Positions 7,265-16,943 are shown, numbered from the stretch's first letter. The stretch is DNA of 64,000 nt from Okeania sp. SIO2C9 (GCF_010672455.1 NZ_JAAHGO010000012.1:417096-481095), one strand, 5' to 3'. Notes: generated by a model from the letters alone, not told the origin. A program made the numbers and translations.

Positions 7265-9751
7265 CTAAATTTCAATTCCCACTTGAGCAATAATATATTC
7301 TTGTACCGACTTAGCTCCATCTAACTGCAACACAGAATGGGCGATCGCCTCTACCTCGGACATATCCAATTGAGAAATTACTCTCTTGACAATAGATATT
7401 GCTGGAGGTGCTACACTCAGCTCATCCACTCCCAACCCCAACAAAATAGGTACTGCCACAGAATTCGATGCCAACTGACCGCAAACACTCACGGAAATTC
7501 CTGCTTCATGGGCAGCAATTACAGTTTGTTGAATCATCCGCAATACCGGAGGTTCGAGACCATTAGCAAGATTAGCAACTTTAGAATTAGTGCGGTCAGC
7601 GGCCATCACATATTGACTCAAATCATTTGTACCAATACTGAAAAAGTCTACTTCTTTTGCCAACTGGTTTGCCATTGTGACTGCTGCTGGTACTTCCACC
7701 ATAATTCCGACTTTGATATTTCCGACCTCAGAAAGAGAATTTTCAACTTCTGTCAAAATTTTCTTAGCTGCGCGAACCTCTTGCACAGATGCTACCATTG
7801 GGAACATTACCTTAATATTATGTCCGTAACTCGCTCGCAAAATAGCTCGTAACTGAGTCTGGAAAATTTCTGGAGTATCTAAACTTTGCCGAATACCACG
7901 CCATCCTAAAAAAGGATTAGCTTCTGACTCCAACTTAATATAGGGAACTGTTTTATCGCCTCCGATATCTAGAGTACGAATAGTTAAAGGGCGACTTCCC
8001 ATAATTTGAGCGATCGCCTGATAAGTCTCATATTCTTCTGCTTCCGTGGGTGGAGTCTGGCGATGGAGATAGAGAAACTCACTCCGCAATAAACCCACTC
8101 CTTCTGCATCACATTCTAAAGCAAATTCTGCATCTGCAACTCCCACAATATTTGCCATCACTGCAATTTTTCTGCCGTCTTTAGTTATTGCTTCTTGGGG
8201 GACTGGAGATTTCGCAAAAGTTTGACTTTGTTTTGCCTTTAATAACTGCACCGGACTCGGTTCGATCCAAACTTCTCCTGTTGTACCATCTAACCCAATT
8301 TGAGTATCTGTTGCCAATGATAATAACTGAGTACCTATTCCTACCACCATGGGAATTCCCAAGGTATTGGCAATCAATGTACTATGGGCAGTAACGCTAC
8401 CAGCGCTAGTACAGATACCCAATACTAAATTTGGTTGCAGTTGCAAAGCAAGGGAGGGTGTTAAGTCTGGAGCTACCAAAATTCCTGGTTGTGAGAAATT
8501 GAGACTGCTACGACTTTCACCCGCGAACAGTTGCAGTACTCGTCCTCCCACATCTTTAATATCAATAGCTCGCGCCTGTAAATAGGGGTCTTCTAATTCT
8601 TTATATGTTTTAATCATGGCGTCAATAGCTTTTTTCCATGCTATTGCAGCACAGTGTTTTTCTGCAACAATAAATTGATGTACTTTTTCTAACAAACTAG
8701 GGTCTTCTAAATATAGTAATTGTGTTTGCAAGATATCAGTTGTATTTTCGTTAGGTAGACTGTCAACTATTCCCTGAATTTCCTTTTTTGCAGTTGCCAA
8801 AGTTAACTGGAGGTACTGCCACTCTACCTCTATATTCTCTACCGGATAGTCTTCAATTTCTGGAATTATTGATTGATAATGTACTATTTTTCCGAAGGCA
8901 ACTCCTGGAGATGCTGGTGTTCCCATTAATTTATTATTTGCATCTGGGGTTGTTAATTTTGTTGGTGTTTTCTTGACAATTACTTCTGTTTCTCCGAAAT
9001 TATTTGCGATTAATTCTTTGATTTTTGTTACTGCTAAATCTGCATCATTACCAGTTGCTATTATTGCTATTTCATGCCCTTGTTTGACTGCTAATGTAAT
9101 TACTTGATTGATACTTTTAGAATTAATTTTATGACTATTTTTTGTCAAGTTTTGTAGCTGAATTTCAGATTGAAATTGATTGGCTATAGATACTAATTTT
9201 GCAGCGGGACGAGCGTGAATTCCTAGTTGATTTTTTACAGTAATTTTGACTTCTTTGCATTTGGTTTCTTGTTCTATTTTTTTATTGTTTGCAATAGTAG
9301 TTTTATCTGAAGGTATTTCATCAATATTAATCTGAGATTTTTTAACTGTTAAAGCTGCATTTGCTTCAGTCATTACTTGTTGAATATTGGCTCCTAAAGA
9401 AGATTGAATTATGGCAGATATTGCTCCTTCTACCAAAGGTGCAGTAGAGATTTTTACATTATTTATTTGCGTTGATGAGAGAAATTCTAGAGCCATTTCC
9501 GTACTCATTACTGCACTTCCTAAATCCATTAATACTAAGACTCCAGCATCACTATAAACAGATTCTATTGCCTCTTGTACTTTAATAACATCAGTACCAA
9601 AAGGATTTTCTGGGTCATCTATTCCAGCAGCGATCGCTATTGGTACTAGCTCTTGAGTCATTTGTTCTGCTAATTCTGCTACTGCCTCGGCTAATTTGGC
9701 ACTGTGGGATACAAGTACAATTCCTACTTTGTTTTTTGAAGAAGCTGTCAT
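7265..9751 (-). CDS. dhaM: Fused phosphotransfer protein DhaM-HPr-EI
   Basis: This 828-residue protein passes phosphate from PEP to the DhaL-bound ADP. Three modules follow in order. A mannose-EIIA-like DhaM domain (1-135) has its active His at VLVSHSAKL, H16. An HPr domain (about 167-262) has QLGIHARPAAKL, H179. A full Enzyme I (about 275-828) has phospho-His in GSVTAHSTLIA, H456, and the PEP site in GLLRSEFLYL, TLDIGGDKTVPY, GTNDLSQYVMAADR and VSVCGQLAS. The E. coli DhaM keeps only an N-terminal part of EI; here EI looks complete, so the protein could autophosphorylate from PEP without a separate PtsI. No other PTS gene is in the window. Confidence 0.92.
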   Translation of the reverse strand: MTASSKNKVGIVLVSHSAKLAEAVAELAEQMTQELVPIAIAAGIDDPENPFGTDVIKVQEAIESVYSDAGVLVLMDLGSAVMSTEMALEFLSSTQINNVKISTAPLVEGAISAIIQSSLGANIQQVMTEANAALTVKKSQINIDEIPSDKTTIANNKKIEQETKCKEVKITVKNQLGIHARPAAKLVSIANQFQSEIQLQNLTKNSHKINSKSINQVITLAVKQGHEIAIIATGNDADLAVTKIKELIANNFGETEVIVKKTPTKLTTPDANNKLMGTPASPGVAFGKIVHYQSIIPEIEDYPVENIEVEWQYLQLTLATAKKEIQGIVDSLPNENTTDILQTQLLYLEDPSLLEKVHQFIVAEKHCAAIAWKKAIDAMIKTYKELEDPYLQARAIDIKDVGGRVLQLFAGESRSSLNFSQPGILVAPDLTPSLALQLQPNLVLGICTSAGSVTAHSTLIANTLGIPMVVGIGTQLLSLATDTQIGLDGTTGEVWIEPSPVQLLKAKQSQTFAKSPVPQEAITKDGRKIAVMANIVGVADAEFALECDAEGVGLLRSEFLYLHRQTPPTEAEEYETYQAIAQIMGSRPLTIRTLDIGGDKTVPYIKLESEANPFLGWRGIRQSLDTPEIFQTQLRAILRASYGHNIKVMFPMVASVQEVRAAKKILTEVENSLSEVGNIKVGIMVEVPAAVTMANQLAKEVDFFSIGTNDLSQYVMAADRTNSKVANLANGLEPPVLRMIQQTVIAAHEAGISVSVCGQLASNSVAVPILLGLGVDELSVAPPAISIVKRVISQLDMSEVEAIAHSVLQLDGAKSVQEYIIAQVGIEI

Positions 9752-9900
9752 TTCAGTTATCAGTATTTAAAATTCAAAAGTCAAAATTTAAAATTCAAAA
9801 GTGAGATTTTTCCATCAAAATTAAAAGTCAAAAGTCAGATTTTATTAGCACCCAAAATTTAGCAGCGCTAAAGTGCAGTAATAAATGGGTTTTACTACTT

Positions 9901-10169
9901 AGGGTTTGCTGAAAAAGTCTTATGGGTGAGGGTAGGAGACAGGAGACAGGAGACAGGAGAAAACCCACCCCTAACCCCTCCCAGGAGGGGAGAAATGGCT
10001 TGGGAGCGAGGAGGTAGGAGTAAGAATTGTCCCTTAATTTTTTTGCCCAAATCTTGACCAAAATCCGCTCATTTTTGAACTATGACCACTTAAAACCTCG
10101 CACTTTTTGATACTTAAAAAGGCTAAAACCTTTATTTATAAAGACTTTTAGATTTAATCAGCAAACCCT
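9901..10169. mobile_element. M1 element, intact ends
   Basis: Left end AGGGTTTGCTGA and right end TCAGCAAACCCT are perfect 12-bp inverted repeats. ACTT flanks both sides as a 4-bp target duplication. It is 269 bp without a gene, and it serves as the reference copy for the family. Confidence 0.8.
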
Positions 10170-10177
10170 ACTTAAAC

Positions 10178-10352
10178 GTAAGCATTTCCTGCGGAATGCT
10201 GCGCAAACAGCTATTAGCTGTCAGCTCTCATGAGGGAAGTTTAAATAAATATAGACTGTTTCAACTAGCTTTTGTAGTAAGTATAAATTATGACTCAATT
10301 ACTAAAGCTTTTATATAAAACTAAAAGCAATAGCTGATGGCTGAATGCTTAC
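10178..10352. mobile_element. M4 element with 8-bp target duplication
   Basis: Ends GTAAGCATT and GGCTGAATGCTTAC are inverted, and ACTTAAAC flanks both sides. Near the left end a GC-rich CCTGCGGAATGCTGCGCAAAC is inserted, which is the inverse of a segment at about 20750-20778. From 10353 to 10665 I see no gene or repeat. Confidence 0.65.
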
Positions 10353-10665
10353 ACTTAAACTAACATTGGTTTAGGAAAAATTTAGCTATAAATTAACTTA
10401 TGACATCTAAACTTGGGCTAAAACTAGAGAAGCTGCAATGAGCGTGCCAACTAATTTTATAATCCTTTTCTGGCAAAACTTTTAAGTCTTTGCCTAGAAA
10501 AGTCTGCTATATCTTTCATCAACTATTTATTAAGAATAGTGAAAGCTGAAATAAAGCTTATGGGTTAACTAACTTTGATAACTTTAGAAAGAGAGTTTTG
10601 TTAAATTGGCATTTTTGCTATTAATTTATCAGACCCAATCTAGGAGAGCCTTTTTTTTGCACTGA

Positions 10666-11019
10666 TTATTTATTCCATTGATAGAATTCAAGCGTATTGC
10701 CTTCTGTATCTTCAATCTGTGCAATGCGTGTACCATTCACATCTTGCGGTGGCATAATGGATTTTAGTCCTGCATCGGTTAGGCGTTTATATTGCGCATC
10801 CACATCATCAACTTCGATAGTCGGCACGGCATTATTGCCGTATGTGATTTCTTCACCTGTTATTGTGGGATTGAAAATCCCAAATAGAAACCCATTCAAA
10901 TCAAAAAACACAAATCTATCGGTTTCAATATCTGGCGATTTTTGAAAAATAGTTTCTGTATAGCATATCTTAGCCCGTTCAAAGTCCTTTGCTGCAACAT
11001 ATAGTGAATTAACTTTCAT
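10666..11019 (-). CDS. VOC/glyoxalase-fold protein
   Basis: This 117-residue single-domain protein belongs to the vicinal oxygen chelate superfamily. It opens VNSLYVAAKDFERAKICYTE and shows FFDLNGFLFGIF, VPTIEVDDVDAQYKRLTDAG and a C-terminal QIEDTEGNTLEFYQW whose Glu is a usual metal ligand. Members act on small ketoaldehydes, on thiols, or as resistance binders; the substrate here cannot be read from sequence. It lies between dhaK and dhaM on the same strand. A methylglyoxal-related role is tempting, because triose metabolism makes methylglyoxal, but that is only context. Confidence 0.75.
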   Translation of the reverse strand: MKVNSLYVAAKDFERAKICYTETIFQKSPDIETDRFVFFDLNGFLFGIFNPTITGEEITYGNNAVPTIEVDDVDAQYKRLTDAGLKSIMPPQDVNGTRIAQIEDTEGNTLEFYQWNK

Positions 11020-11050
11020 GATATTCCTACTCTTAAAAATTGAAAAGTTA

Positions 11051-11400
11051 TTAATCCGCTTTGGTAGAGTAGATCACAATGGAATCCCCACCAGAGAGCA
11101 TTTTCTCCTTCAAATCCTGAGTCTGCACCGCTGCCAATTGACCCTTTCAAGAATTTAGAATTTAGAATTTAGAATTTAGAATTACCTCTCCTTGAAAAGA
11201 AGAGTATTGACTCAAAGGAAAAATTTTTTCTTTTTTCTCCTTAAAAGGGGAGGCACATACCCACAATTTCTCGGTAAAAATGAACGAATGGTTTTCTGTC
11301 TAATATTCAATAAATCAGCCAACACCTTCGTATTATACCCCTGCCGAATCAATTGTGGCTCTAAATCATCCAGGTTCCCCAATAAAAATGAAAAATATTT
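11051..11400 (-). pseudogene. HTH gene tail split by an M3 repeat
   Basis: One minus-strand segment (about 11278-11400) reads LDDLEPQLIRQGYNTKVLAD and then LLNIRQKTIRSFL, a helix-turn-helix-like stretch. After the M3 repeat at 11181-11277 a second segment reads GQLAAVQTQDLKEKMLSGGD and ends SIVIYSTKAD-stop at 11051. The two read naturally end to end, so the repeat interrupts a former gene. No upstream start is found. I do not recognise the family with certainty. Confidence 0.5.
11181..11277. mobile_element. M3 repeat inside HTH remnant
   Basis: Read on the minus strand it begins TTACCGAGAAATTGTGGG, contains CTCCCCTTTTAAGG and ends CTTTTCAAGGAGAGGTAATT, as in the copies at 30590 and 56443. 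Short TTTAGAA iterations border it at 11150-11180. Confidence 0.6.
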
Positions 11401-11509
11401 TCAAAGTTTAGACCTGAAATAATTTACTGAAATTGAAGTCAGGATATTGAGAAATAGAAGAGGGAAAAAAGGCAAAAAAATGCCCCCTTCCTATCTCCTC
11501 CTCTATTTT

Positions 11510-11755
11510 TAAATAAATCTCAAATAGCTTCTATAAAATTTTACTTTTGAATTTTGAATTTTTACTTCAAATATCCCAAATAGATTCTACAAAATCTTAC
11601 TTTTGAATTTTGAATTTTTACTTCAAATACCCTAAATAGATTCTATAAAATCTTACTTTTGACTTTTGAATTTTGAATTTTGAATTTTTACTTCAAATAT
11701 CCTAAATAGATTCTATAAAATCTTACTTTTGACTTTTGACTTTTGACTTTTGAAT
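11510..11755. repeat. Tandem repeat growing from the dhaK 3' end
   Basis: Four imperfect units of about 55-70 bp, on the minus strand GGTATTTGAAGTAAAAATTC then AAAAGTAAGATTTTATAGAA and TCTATTTA. The unit starts with the same GGGTATTTGAA that holds the last codons and stop of dhaK. Runs of TTTTGAATTTTGAA vary between units. Confidence 0.7.
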
Positions 11756-12829
11756 TCAAATACCCCATCGTAATGCCGCTGTTTTTACAGGTGCATCCCA
11801 GAATTTAATCAGCTCATCATCCAACTTCAACAAAGTAATAGAACAACCTTGCATTTCCAAGGAAGTAATATAATGTCCAATCAAATTACGCATAATTTTT
11901 AATCCTTTTTGTTCGCATATTTCTGCTAATTTCCGATAGACAATATATAACTCAGAAATAGGAGTACCACCCATACTATTCACAAAAGCTAAAAGGCGAT
12001 CGCCATGCTCAAACGGTAAATCTATCAACTCCACTTCCTGCCATTCTCCCTTCACCTCATCCCACTCCCGCACTATCCGACTATAACCAACATCTTCAAT
12101 AATATTAATAGCCAACATTTCCACAATTTCATCCACTGATGTCATCGCCATTCGTTCTCGTCCTGGTTCCCCATGAATACCAATACCAAATTCAATTTCG
12201 TCATTATCTAACTCAAAGGTAGGACTACCCTTAGCAGGCGTCGTGCATGATGTCAATGCCATTCCCATACTTCGCCCATTGAGATTAACTTTCCGGCAAA
12301 GGTCAGCTATTTGCTTGAGATCGTAACCTGCTTCAGCAGCAGCACCACAAATTTTTTCTGCTAAAACTGTTGTCCCGACACCCCGTCGTCCTTGAGTAAA
12401 AAGACTATCTTTGACCGCTACATCATCATCTATTAATATATTCAAGACTCGGATATTTTCTGAGAGAGCAAGTTCGGTTGCCATCTCAAAATTCATCACA
12501 TCGCCACTATAATTTTTGACAATGTTGAGAACACCTGCACCCGAATTAACTACTTTTGCTGCTTCTAACATTTGGTCAGGAGTCGGAGATGTGAAAATTT
12601 CACCAGGACAAGCAGCGTCTAACATTCCCATCCCCACAAAACCGCCATGCATGGGTTCGTGACCACTACCTCCACCGGAGATGATGGCAACTTTATTTTT
12701 AATTGGTGCATCAGCGCGGTAGATGAAATGGGGGTCGAGGTTGACTTTTATTAGATCCGGGTGAGCGATCGCCATACCTTGAAGACTTTCACGAACTACA
12801 TCATTGGGGTTATTGATCAGTTTTTTCAT
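11756..12829 (-). CDS. dhaK: Dihydroxyacetone kinase substrate subunit DhaK
   Basis: This 357-residue protein binds dihydroxyacetone covalently through a His (hemiaminal) and receives phosphate from DhaL-ATP. The substrate loops are [18 protein letters not shown] (51-67) and NYSGDVMNF (107-115). The covalent His is in [13 protein letters not shown]219. [20 protein letters not shown] is typical of the dimer core. Length is right for the family. With DhaL and DhaM it completes a PEP-dependent kinase that would feed dihydroxyacetone into glycolysis. The stop codon lies at the first unit of the 11510-11755 tandem repeat. Confidence 0.93.
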   Translation of the reverse strand: MKKLINNPNDVVRESLQGMAIAHPDLIKVNLDPHFIYRADAPIKNKVAIISGGGSGHEPMHGGFVGMGMLDAACPGEIFTSPTPDQMLEAAKVVNSGAGVLNIVKNYSGDVMNFEMATELALSENIRVLNILIDDDVAVKDSLFTQGRRGVGTTVLAEKICGAAAEAGYDLKQIADLCRKVNLNGRSMGMALTSCTTPAKGSPTFELDNDEIEFGIGIHGEPGRERMAMTSVDEIVEMLAINIIEDVGYSRIVREWDEVKGEWQEVELIDLPFEHGDRLLAFVNSMGGTPISELYIVYRKLAEICEQKGLKIMRNLIGHYITSLEMQGCSITLLKLDDELIKFWDAPVKTAALRWGI

Positions 12830-12924
12830 AGGATATATCTTGATTGATAATTTTATTTATTAGGATTTACGCAGAATATTAAATTATACACAATCTGTGG
12901 GGGCGAATAGCCATTCGCCAGTTG

Positions 12925-13104
12925 GTTCGGAATTTGAGGTGGAACCGGATGAAAGTTTGGCAGCAATGCTGACTAAATTGCAAGACCTAATTGGTTGGAA
13001 ATAATTGATCATCCTAAGATATTAAAAGGTACTTTGAGAGAGTATCAAAAACGAGGAGTTTCTTGGATTCAATTTCTGGAACAGTATTTTTTCCCGCAAA
13101 AATT
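12925..13104 (+). pseudogene. SNF2-type helicase fragment
   Basis: One frame reads FEVEPDESLAAMLTKLQDLI; after a frameshift near 13000 it reads LKGTLREYQKRGVSWIQFLE. The second part is the Q-motif region that opens SNF2/SWI2 helicase domains in cyanobacteria (LRxYQxxGVxWL). The rest of the gene is missing. The surrounding 12830-13531 gap otherwise holds only AT-rich sequence and a GGGGGCGAATAGCCATTCGCC scrap. Confidence 0.6.
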
Positions 13105-13531
13105 TTTAACATTATGTGCAACTACAAAAGAAACAGTCCAAAAGGCTAAATATAATTTTAACTAATCAAAATATCTTAAACAATTGTTTCTTCAAATCAA
13201 AACAACTCTAATTTAGGCAAAATTATTAAAAATTATTCAACGTACTTGCTTTATTACAGCGATTTGTATCATACTTTAAACATTGATATGATGCTCTACT
13301 TGTATCTAACAGTAAAAATATTCTGTTTCTAGGAAGCTAAAAGCTAGTATTTACGTTAAAACTATCCTAAAAATCATAATTTGAACCTCGCTATAGATAA
13401 CGGCAAAAAAACAAATTTCCCATAAGTATAAATACTTGAGTAAATATAACTATTGACAAATTGCTTTTTGTTGGTATCTCAACGTCAGCTTTTTTTCAAC
13501 TAGAGATTAAGTCAGAGGAGAAAAAATTAAA

Positions 13532-13801
13532 ATGTATAAAAAATCAAAAGAGCTCAGGGAAATCATCAGAAAAGTAGACAGCCTTTCACCAGAAGAGCAA
13601 TTATCTTTAATGTCTTATTTAACAAATAGGCTGAAAATGTGTGAAATCAAAAAAAAGCCGAGTAGAGATTGGAAAGACTTAGAAGGAATAGCACCTAATT
13701 TACTAGAAGGAATGGATGCTCAAGAGTATGTTACTCGGATGAGACGAGGAGAGTTTCCCGAGTTAGAAATTCAACAAATGATGCAATATTTAGAAGAGTA
13801 A
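13532..13801 (+). CDS. Small antitoxin-like protein
   Basis: This 89-residue protein opens with a helix (LREIIRKVDSLSPEEQLSLM) and ends in a DLEGIAPNLLEGMDAQEYV stretch. That resembles a family of small cyanobacterial proteins usually annotated as antitoxin components. An AGAGGAG ribosome site stands 9 nt before the ATG. No toxin gene follows; the next 200 bp are AT-rich without a frame. If it is an antitoxin it is an orphan. Function not established. Confidence 0.55.
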   Translation: MYKKSKELREIIRKVDSLSPEEQLSLMSYLTNRLKMCEIKKKPSRDWKDLEGIAPNLLEGMDAQEYVTRMRRGEFPELEIQQMMQYLEE

Positions 13802-14316
13802 CAGAATTGACTATATTATTGCTAGATGAATTAGAAATTTGAAGTAGGTTTTGGCTGTTGCTGGCATAAATATATATATAGATATAAGGAATAACAGAAA
13901 ACTCAGACAACTTGTTTATTTATAACTGCAAATACGGTTTATTATCAAAAAATTGAAACAGCATGGCAACAGAAAGTATGAGACATAAAAATCGCTTATT
14001 TTTACCACACAAGTTTTTCATTTAGTTTAAAATCATCAGGTAATATTTTGAGATTATTACCTAATTTTAAAAGATAATTTTTTTTCATTTTTCCTGTCTC
14101 CATATATGGTTCTAGTAAATATAAATTTTTTAGTGCTTCTACTAAAGTAGTAATATTTGTCAATCTTTTGATTGTCACTCCAAAATTATTGCAGCTTGCT
14201 AGATTTGGGTATACAGCTTTAAAGACTTTTTTTGAAAGTTCGTACTCAAATAATTCTGCAAAAACAAAAATCCCTTGTCTTAAGTTAACTAAAAAACAGT
14301 GTGTTTCTGTATCATA

Positions 14317-15477
14317 CCAAATCCGGTTTTCAAAACCCCATTATACTTAGGTGAAGTTTAGCCAGTGATAATTAGTTAAATTTTTAATTTCTGTTTTCAT
14401 TTCACTCAGCACATTACATCTTTTCACTAAAATCTCTTCTAACTCATCAATAGTGTCAAAACACTGATTTACTAATGGCTCATCCACCAATTTCCATAAG
14501 CGTTCTGCAGGTTGTAAATAGGGGCGAATATGGTGGTAGAAATTCTATTTCTATTCCTTCTGGAATTTGACATTTTTGACTCCGATGCTATCCAGCATTA
14601 TCCTCAATTAATAAGATTTTTTTTGTCTGAAACTCCTACATCCTCAGCAAATTGTTTGTCAACAACATTCAACCATAATGTATTGACTCTTGGGATTAAA
14701 TACCCAGAGCTGTTTCTCCAGTTTTAGGCTTAACAAAACCATCAACATATAACCATTCATAACGATGATTAACATGGGCTTGAGGTCTTTGACATACTTG
14801 ATTCCATACTTTCCTTAAAATTGGTTTGAATCCCACTCTATGCTCGTCAAAAAACCATAAATCTATTTCGACACTCGGATATTTTTTTTCTATCTCTTTT
14901 ACTTTTAAAGGTAAGTTTTTTCTAAATTTTTCTTGTTCAATTAGAGAACATTTTTTATGTTTTGGCCAGGGACTTTGCCAGGAGTAGTTCAGCTTTTTTA
15001 AGTAATCCCACCCCCTTTGATTCCAAACTTTTTCCACTCCTGTTTCCCTTTCAATCCAACGGGCTACTTTTAGTCCTGTCCAAATGCCACCATCAAATGG
15101 TCTCTCTGCTAATTCTAGAGCTAATTTTTGAAATTGTTCTGGTTTTAATAGTTCTTTTTTCCCTCTTTTTCCTTTTTGAAGGTTGCGTTTACCATTTTTG
15201 ACTTCAACTTCACCTAATTGATTGTATTTTTTGATTATTTCTCGGGCATAATCATAATTAATACCTATAGCGATCGCACTATTTTTCACTGTCCAACAAT
15301 CTTGATACTTTCCACAATAAATGCCACCTTCTTGACTCTACTGGTTCTACAGTTTTTTTATACCTTTGTTTGAGTTCATCACAACTCAAATAATTTGCTA
15401 AATATACTTTTCTTGGCATTTCATTAATCCTATATATTTACCTTAAAGTATAATAGGGATTTGAAAACCGGATTTGG
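14317..15477. mobile_element. IS630-like insertion sequence with 31-bp ends
   Basis: The left end begins CCAAATCCGGTTTTCAAAAC and the right end is its inverse (GTTTTCAAATCCC read inward), about 31 bp with three mismatches. TATCATA flanks both sides (14310-14316, 15478-15484) as a 7-bp direct repeat. It carries one degenerate transposase gene. A short element with the same termini is at 52154-52267. Confidence 0.85.
14347..15419 (-). pseudogene. IS630-type transposase, frameshifted
   Basis: Pieces in several frames add up to one transposase. The N-terminus is MPRKVYLANYLSCDELKQRY (from 15419). A shift near 15285 leads into the longest open part (14696-15289) with an HTH (YDYAREIIKKYNQLGEVEV) and the DDE strand EIDLWFFDEHRVGFKP. 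Further shifts and stops at 14520-14700 precede the C-terminus YLQPAERLWKLVDEPLVNQC, whose Glu is the last catalytic residue. It cannot be made as one protein, so the element is no longer autonomous. Confidence 0.8.
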
Positions 15478-16168
15478 TATCATAAGTGCAAAAGCGTTTT
15501 TTTGTTCTGTGACGAGTTCTTTTATACAATAATTCACCCATATTTTGCTGACAAATAACCAAAATCAGAGGTATATTTTCAGTATCATCAATTCCAGCAA
15601 TAAACCCACTAATCATATCCCAATCTTCTCTTGGAACTGTAATACCATTGACAGTTTTGAATTTAAGCGATGGGAATAAAGGAGTATTAGCTAATTTTAA
15701 TAGTCGCTGCAACTCAGAAAATTTAGGGCTTTTTTTTGGCAGATATTCTTTAACTTTAGTATCGTTTTGTAGTGGCTTAATTTCCTCAATGTATTTTTTC
15801 TCTAAATTATCTAATTCTGATAGAGGAGCTTCAATATAGTAGATATAAACTTTATCCAATCCTTGCGTAGCAAATTGTTTGTAACGATGATGAGTTTTTC
15901 CTGCCCAACGTTTCTTCAAATTTTTAGCTTGACCTATATATAATATTTGATTTTGCTCATCTGCTATGAAATAAATTCCTGGTACATTAGGGATGAAGAT
16001 CACGACTTCTTAAAGAACATTTGCCAGAAAATTTGGGTAAGTTATCCATAATTTTATCTGCTCAACTTTTTGACGAAATTTTATCAGTTAAGCTTTCATA
16101 TTTGGACATTCTACTACTAAAATTAATGTACCAGATTTACATGGAATAAGCTGTAATACAAAAGCAAA

Positions 16169-16645
16169 ATGAAAAAAACAATTTATCTAGCTAATCCTTA
16201 TGGTTTCTCAGAGCAACAAAAAGAACTGCTGCTTCCTCCTATAACCGAAAAATTGAAATCTTTAGGAGCAGAAGTTTGGGAACCATTTGAACGAAACAAC
16301 CAACAAGACTTCTCAAAGCCAGGATGGGCTTACATTATTGCTCAAGCAGATTTGAATGATGTAAGAAACTGCGATGCTATATTTGCTATTGTCAATGGCA
16401 CACCGCCTGATGAAGGTGTAATGGTTGAATTAGGTGTGGCGATCGCCCTCAATAAAGAAGTTTTTCTGTTTCGAGATGATTTTCGTCGCTGCACAGATAG
16501 TGAAAATTATCCACTGAATCTTATGATATTTGCAGGTCTACCACAAAAGGGTTGGGAAGATTATTATTATAAGTCTGTGGAAGAAATTGATTCAAAACAC
16601 AAAGCTTTATATAAGTGGCTATTAGAAGATTCTGAAATTACTTAG
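16169..16645 (+). CDS. Nucleoside 2-deoxyribosyltransferase-like protein
   Basis: This 158-residue protein belongs to the nucleoside 2-deoxyribosyltransferase fold. IYLANPYGFS forms the phosphate-side loop, NCDAIFAIVNGTPPDEG carries the Asp/Glu pair (D81, E82), and MVELGVAIALNK carries the likely nucleophile Glu87. Relatives exchange or hydrolyse the base of (deoxy)nucleosides, some with 5'-phosphates. Substrate is unknown. The TAG stop is formed by one T of the target site and the AG of an M1 element at 16644, so the original C-terminus may have been different. Confidence 0.75.
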   Translation: MKKTIYLANPYGFSEQQKELLLPPITEKLKSLGAEVWEPFERNNQQDFSKPGWAYIIAQADLNDVRNCDAIFAIVNGTPPDEGVMVELGVAIALNKEVFLFRDDFRRCTDSENYPLNLMIFAGLPQKGWEDYYYKSVEEIDSKHKALYKWLLEDSEIT

Positions 16646-16901
16646 AGCTTACCGCTCTAATCTCAAAGCATTAACTGATATTGACTAAAGACTTTTTTCG
16701 GTAGAAAAAAGTGCCAGATATTACGCCCAAAACCCTCAAAAAGTTAGCATAAAAGGCAAACTAAGGACAGAAAAATTGAGGGACAAAACTTAGCTCCTAC
16801 CTCCTCGCTCATTCCCCATTTCTCCTGAGGACTGAGGACTGAGGACTGAGGACTGAGGACTGACTCCTACCCTCACCCATAAGACTTTTTCCGCAAACCC
16901 T
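16644..16901. mobile_element. M1 element that supplies a stop codon
   Basis: Left end AGAGCTTACC is drifted, followed by CTCTAATCTCAAAGCATT as in other copies. The right end is TTTTTCCGCAAACCCT. ACTT flanks both sides. Its first two bases complete the TAG stop of the gene at 16169-16645. Confidence 0.7.
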
Positions 16902-16943
16902 ACTTATGGTCGGATATTATCTCCAAAATCAAATATAAAGTAC

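Larger units (their letters stand above)
14002..16003 (-). pseudogene. GIY-YIG nuclease gene split by an IS
   Basis: The 5' part (15443-16003) has a GIY-YIG endonuclease domain: PGIYFIADEQ (GIY at 9-11), ILYIGQAKNLKKRW (YIG at 22-24, Arg32) and Glu in the YIEEIKP region. The frame runs into the IS at 15477 and ends within its terminal repeat. Removing 14317-15477 and one copy of the 7-bp duplication rejoins the frame exactly. It goes through RFCTYDTETHCFLVNLRQGI and runs about 110 more codons to LNEKLVW-stop at 14002, so the intact gene would encode about 283 residues. The C-terminal part is not recognised. The domain may still be made as a truncated protein. Confidence 0.8.

Noticed and set aside
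9828..10061. 77-residue minus-strand ORF
   Set aside because: It covers the end of an M1 element and low-complexity purine sequence; nothing supports coding.
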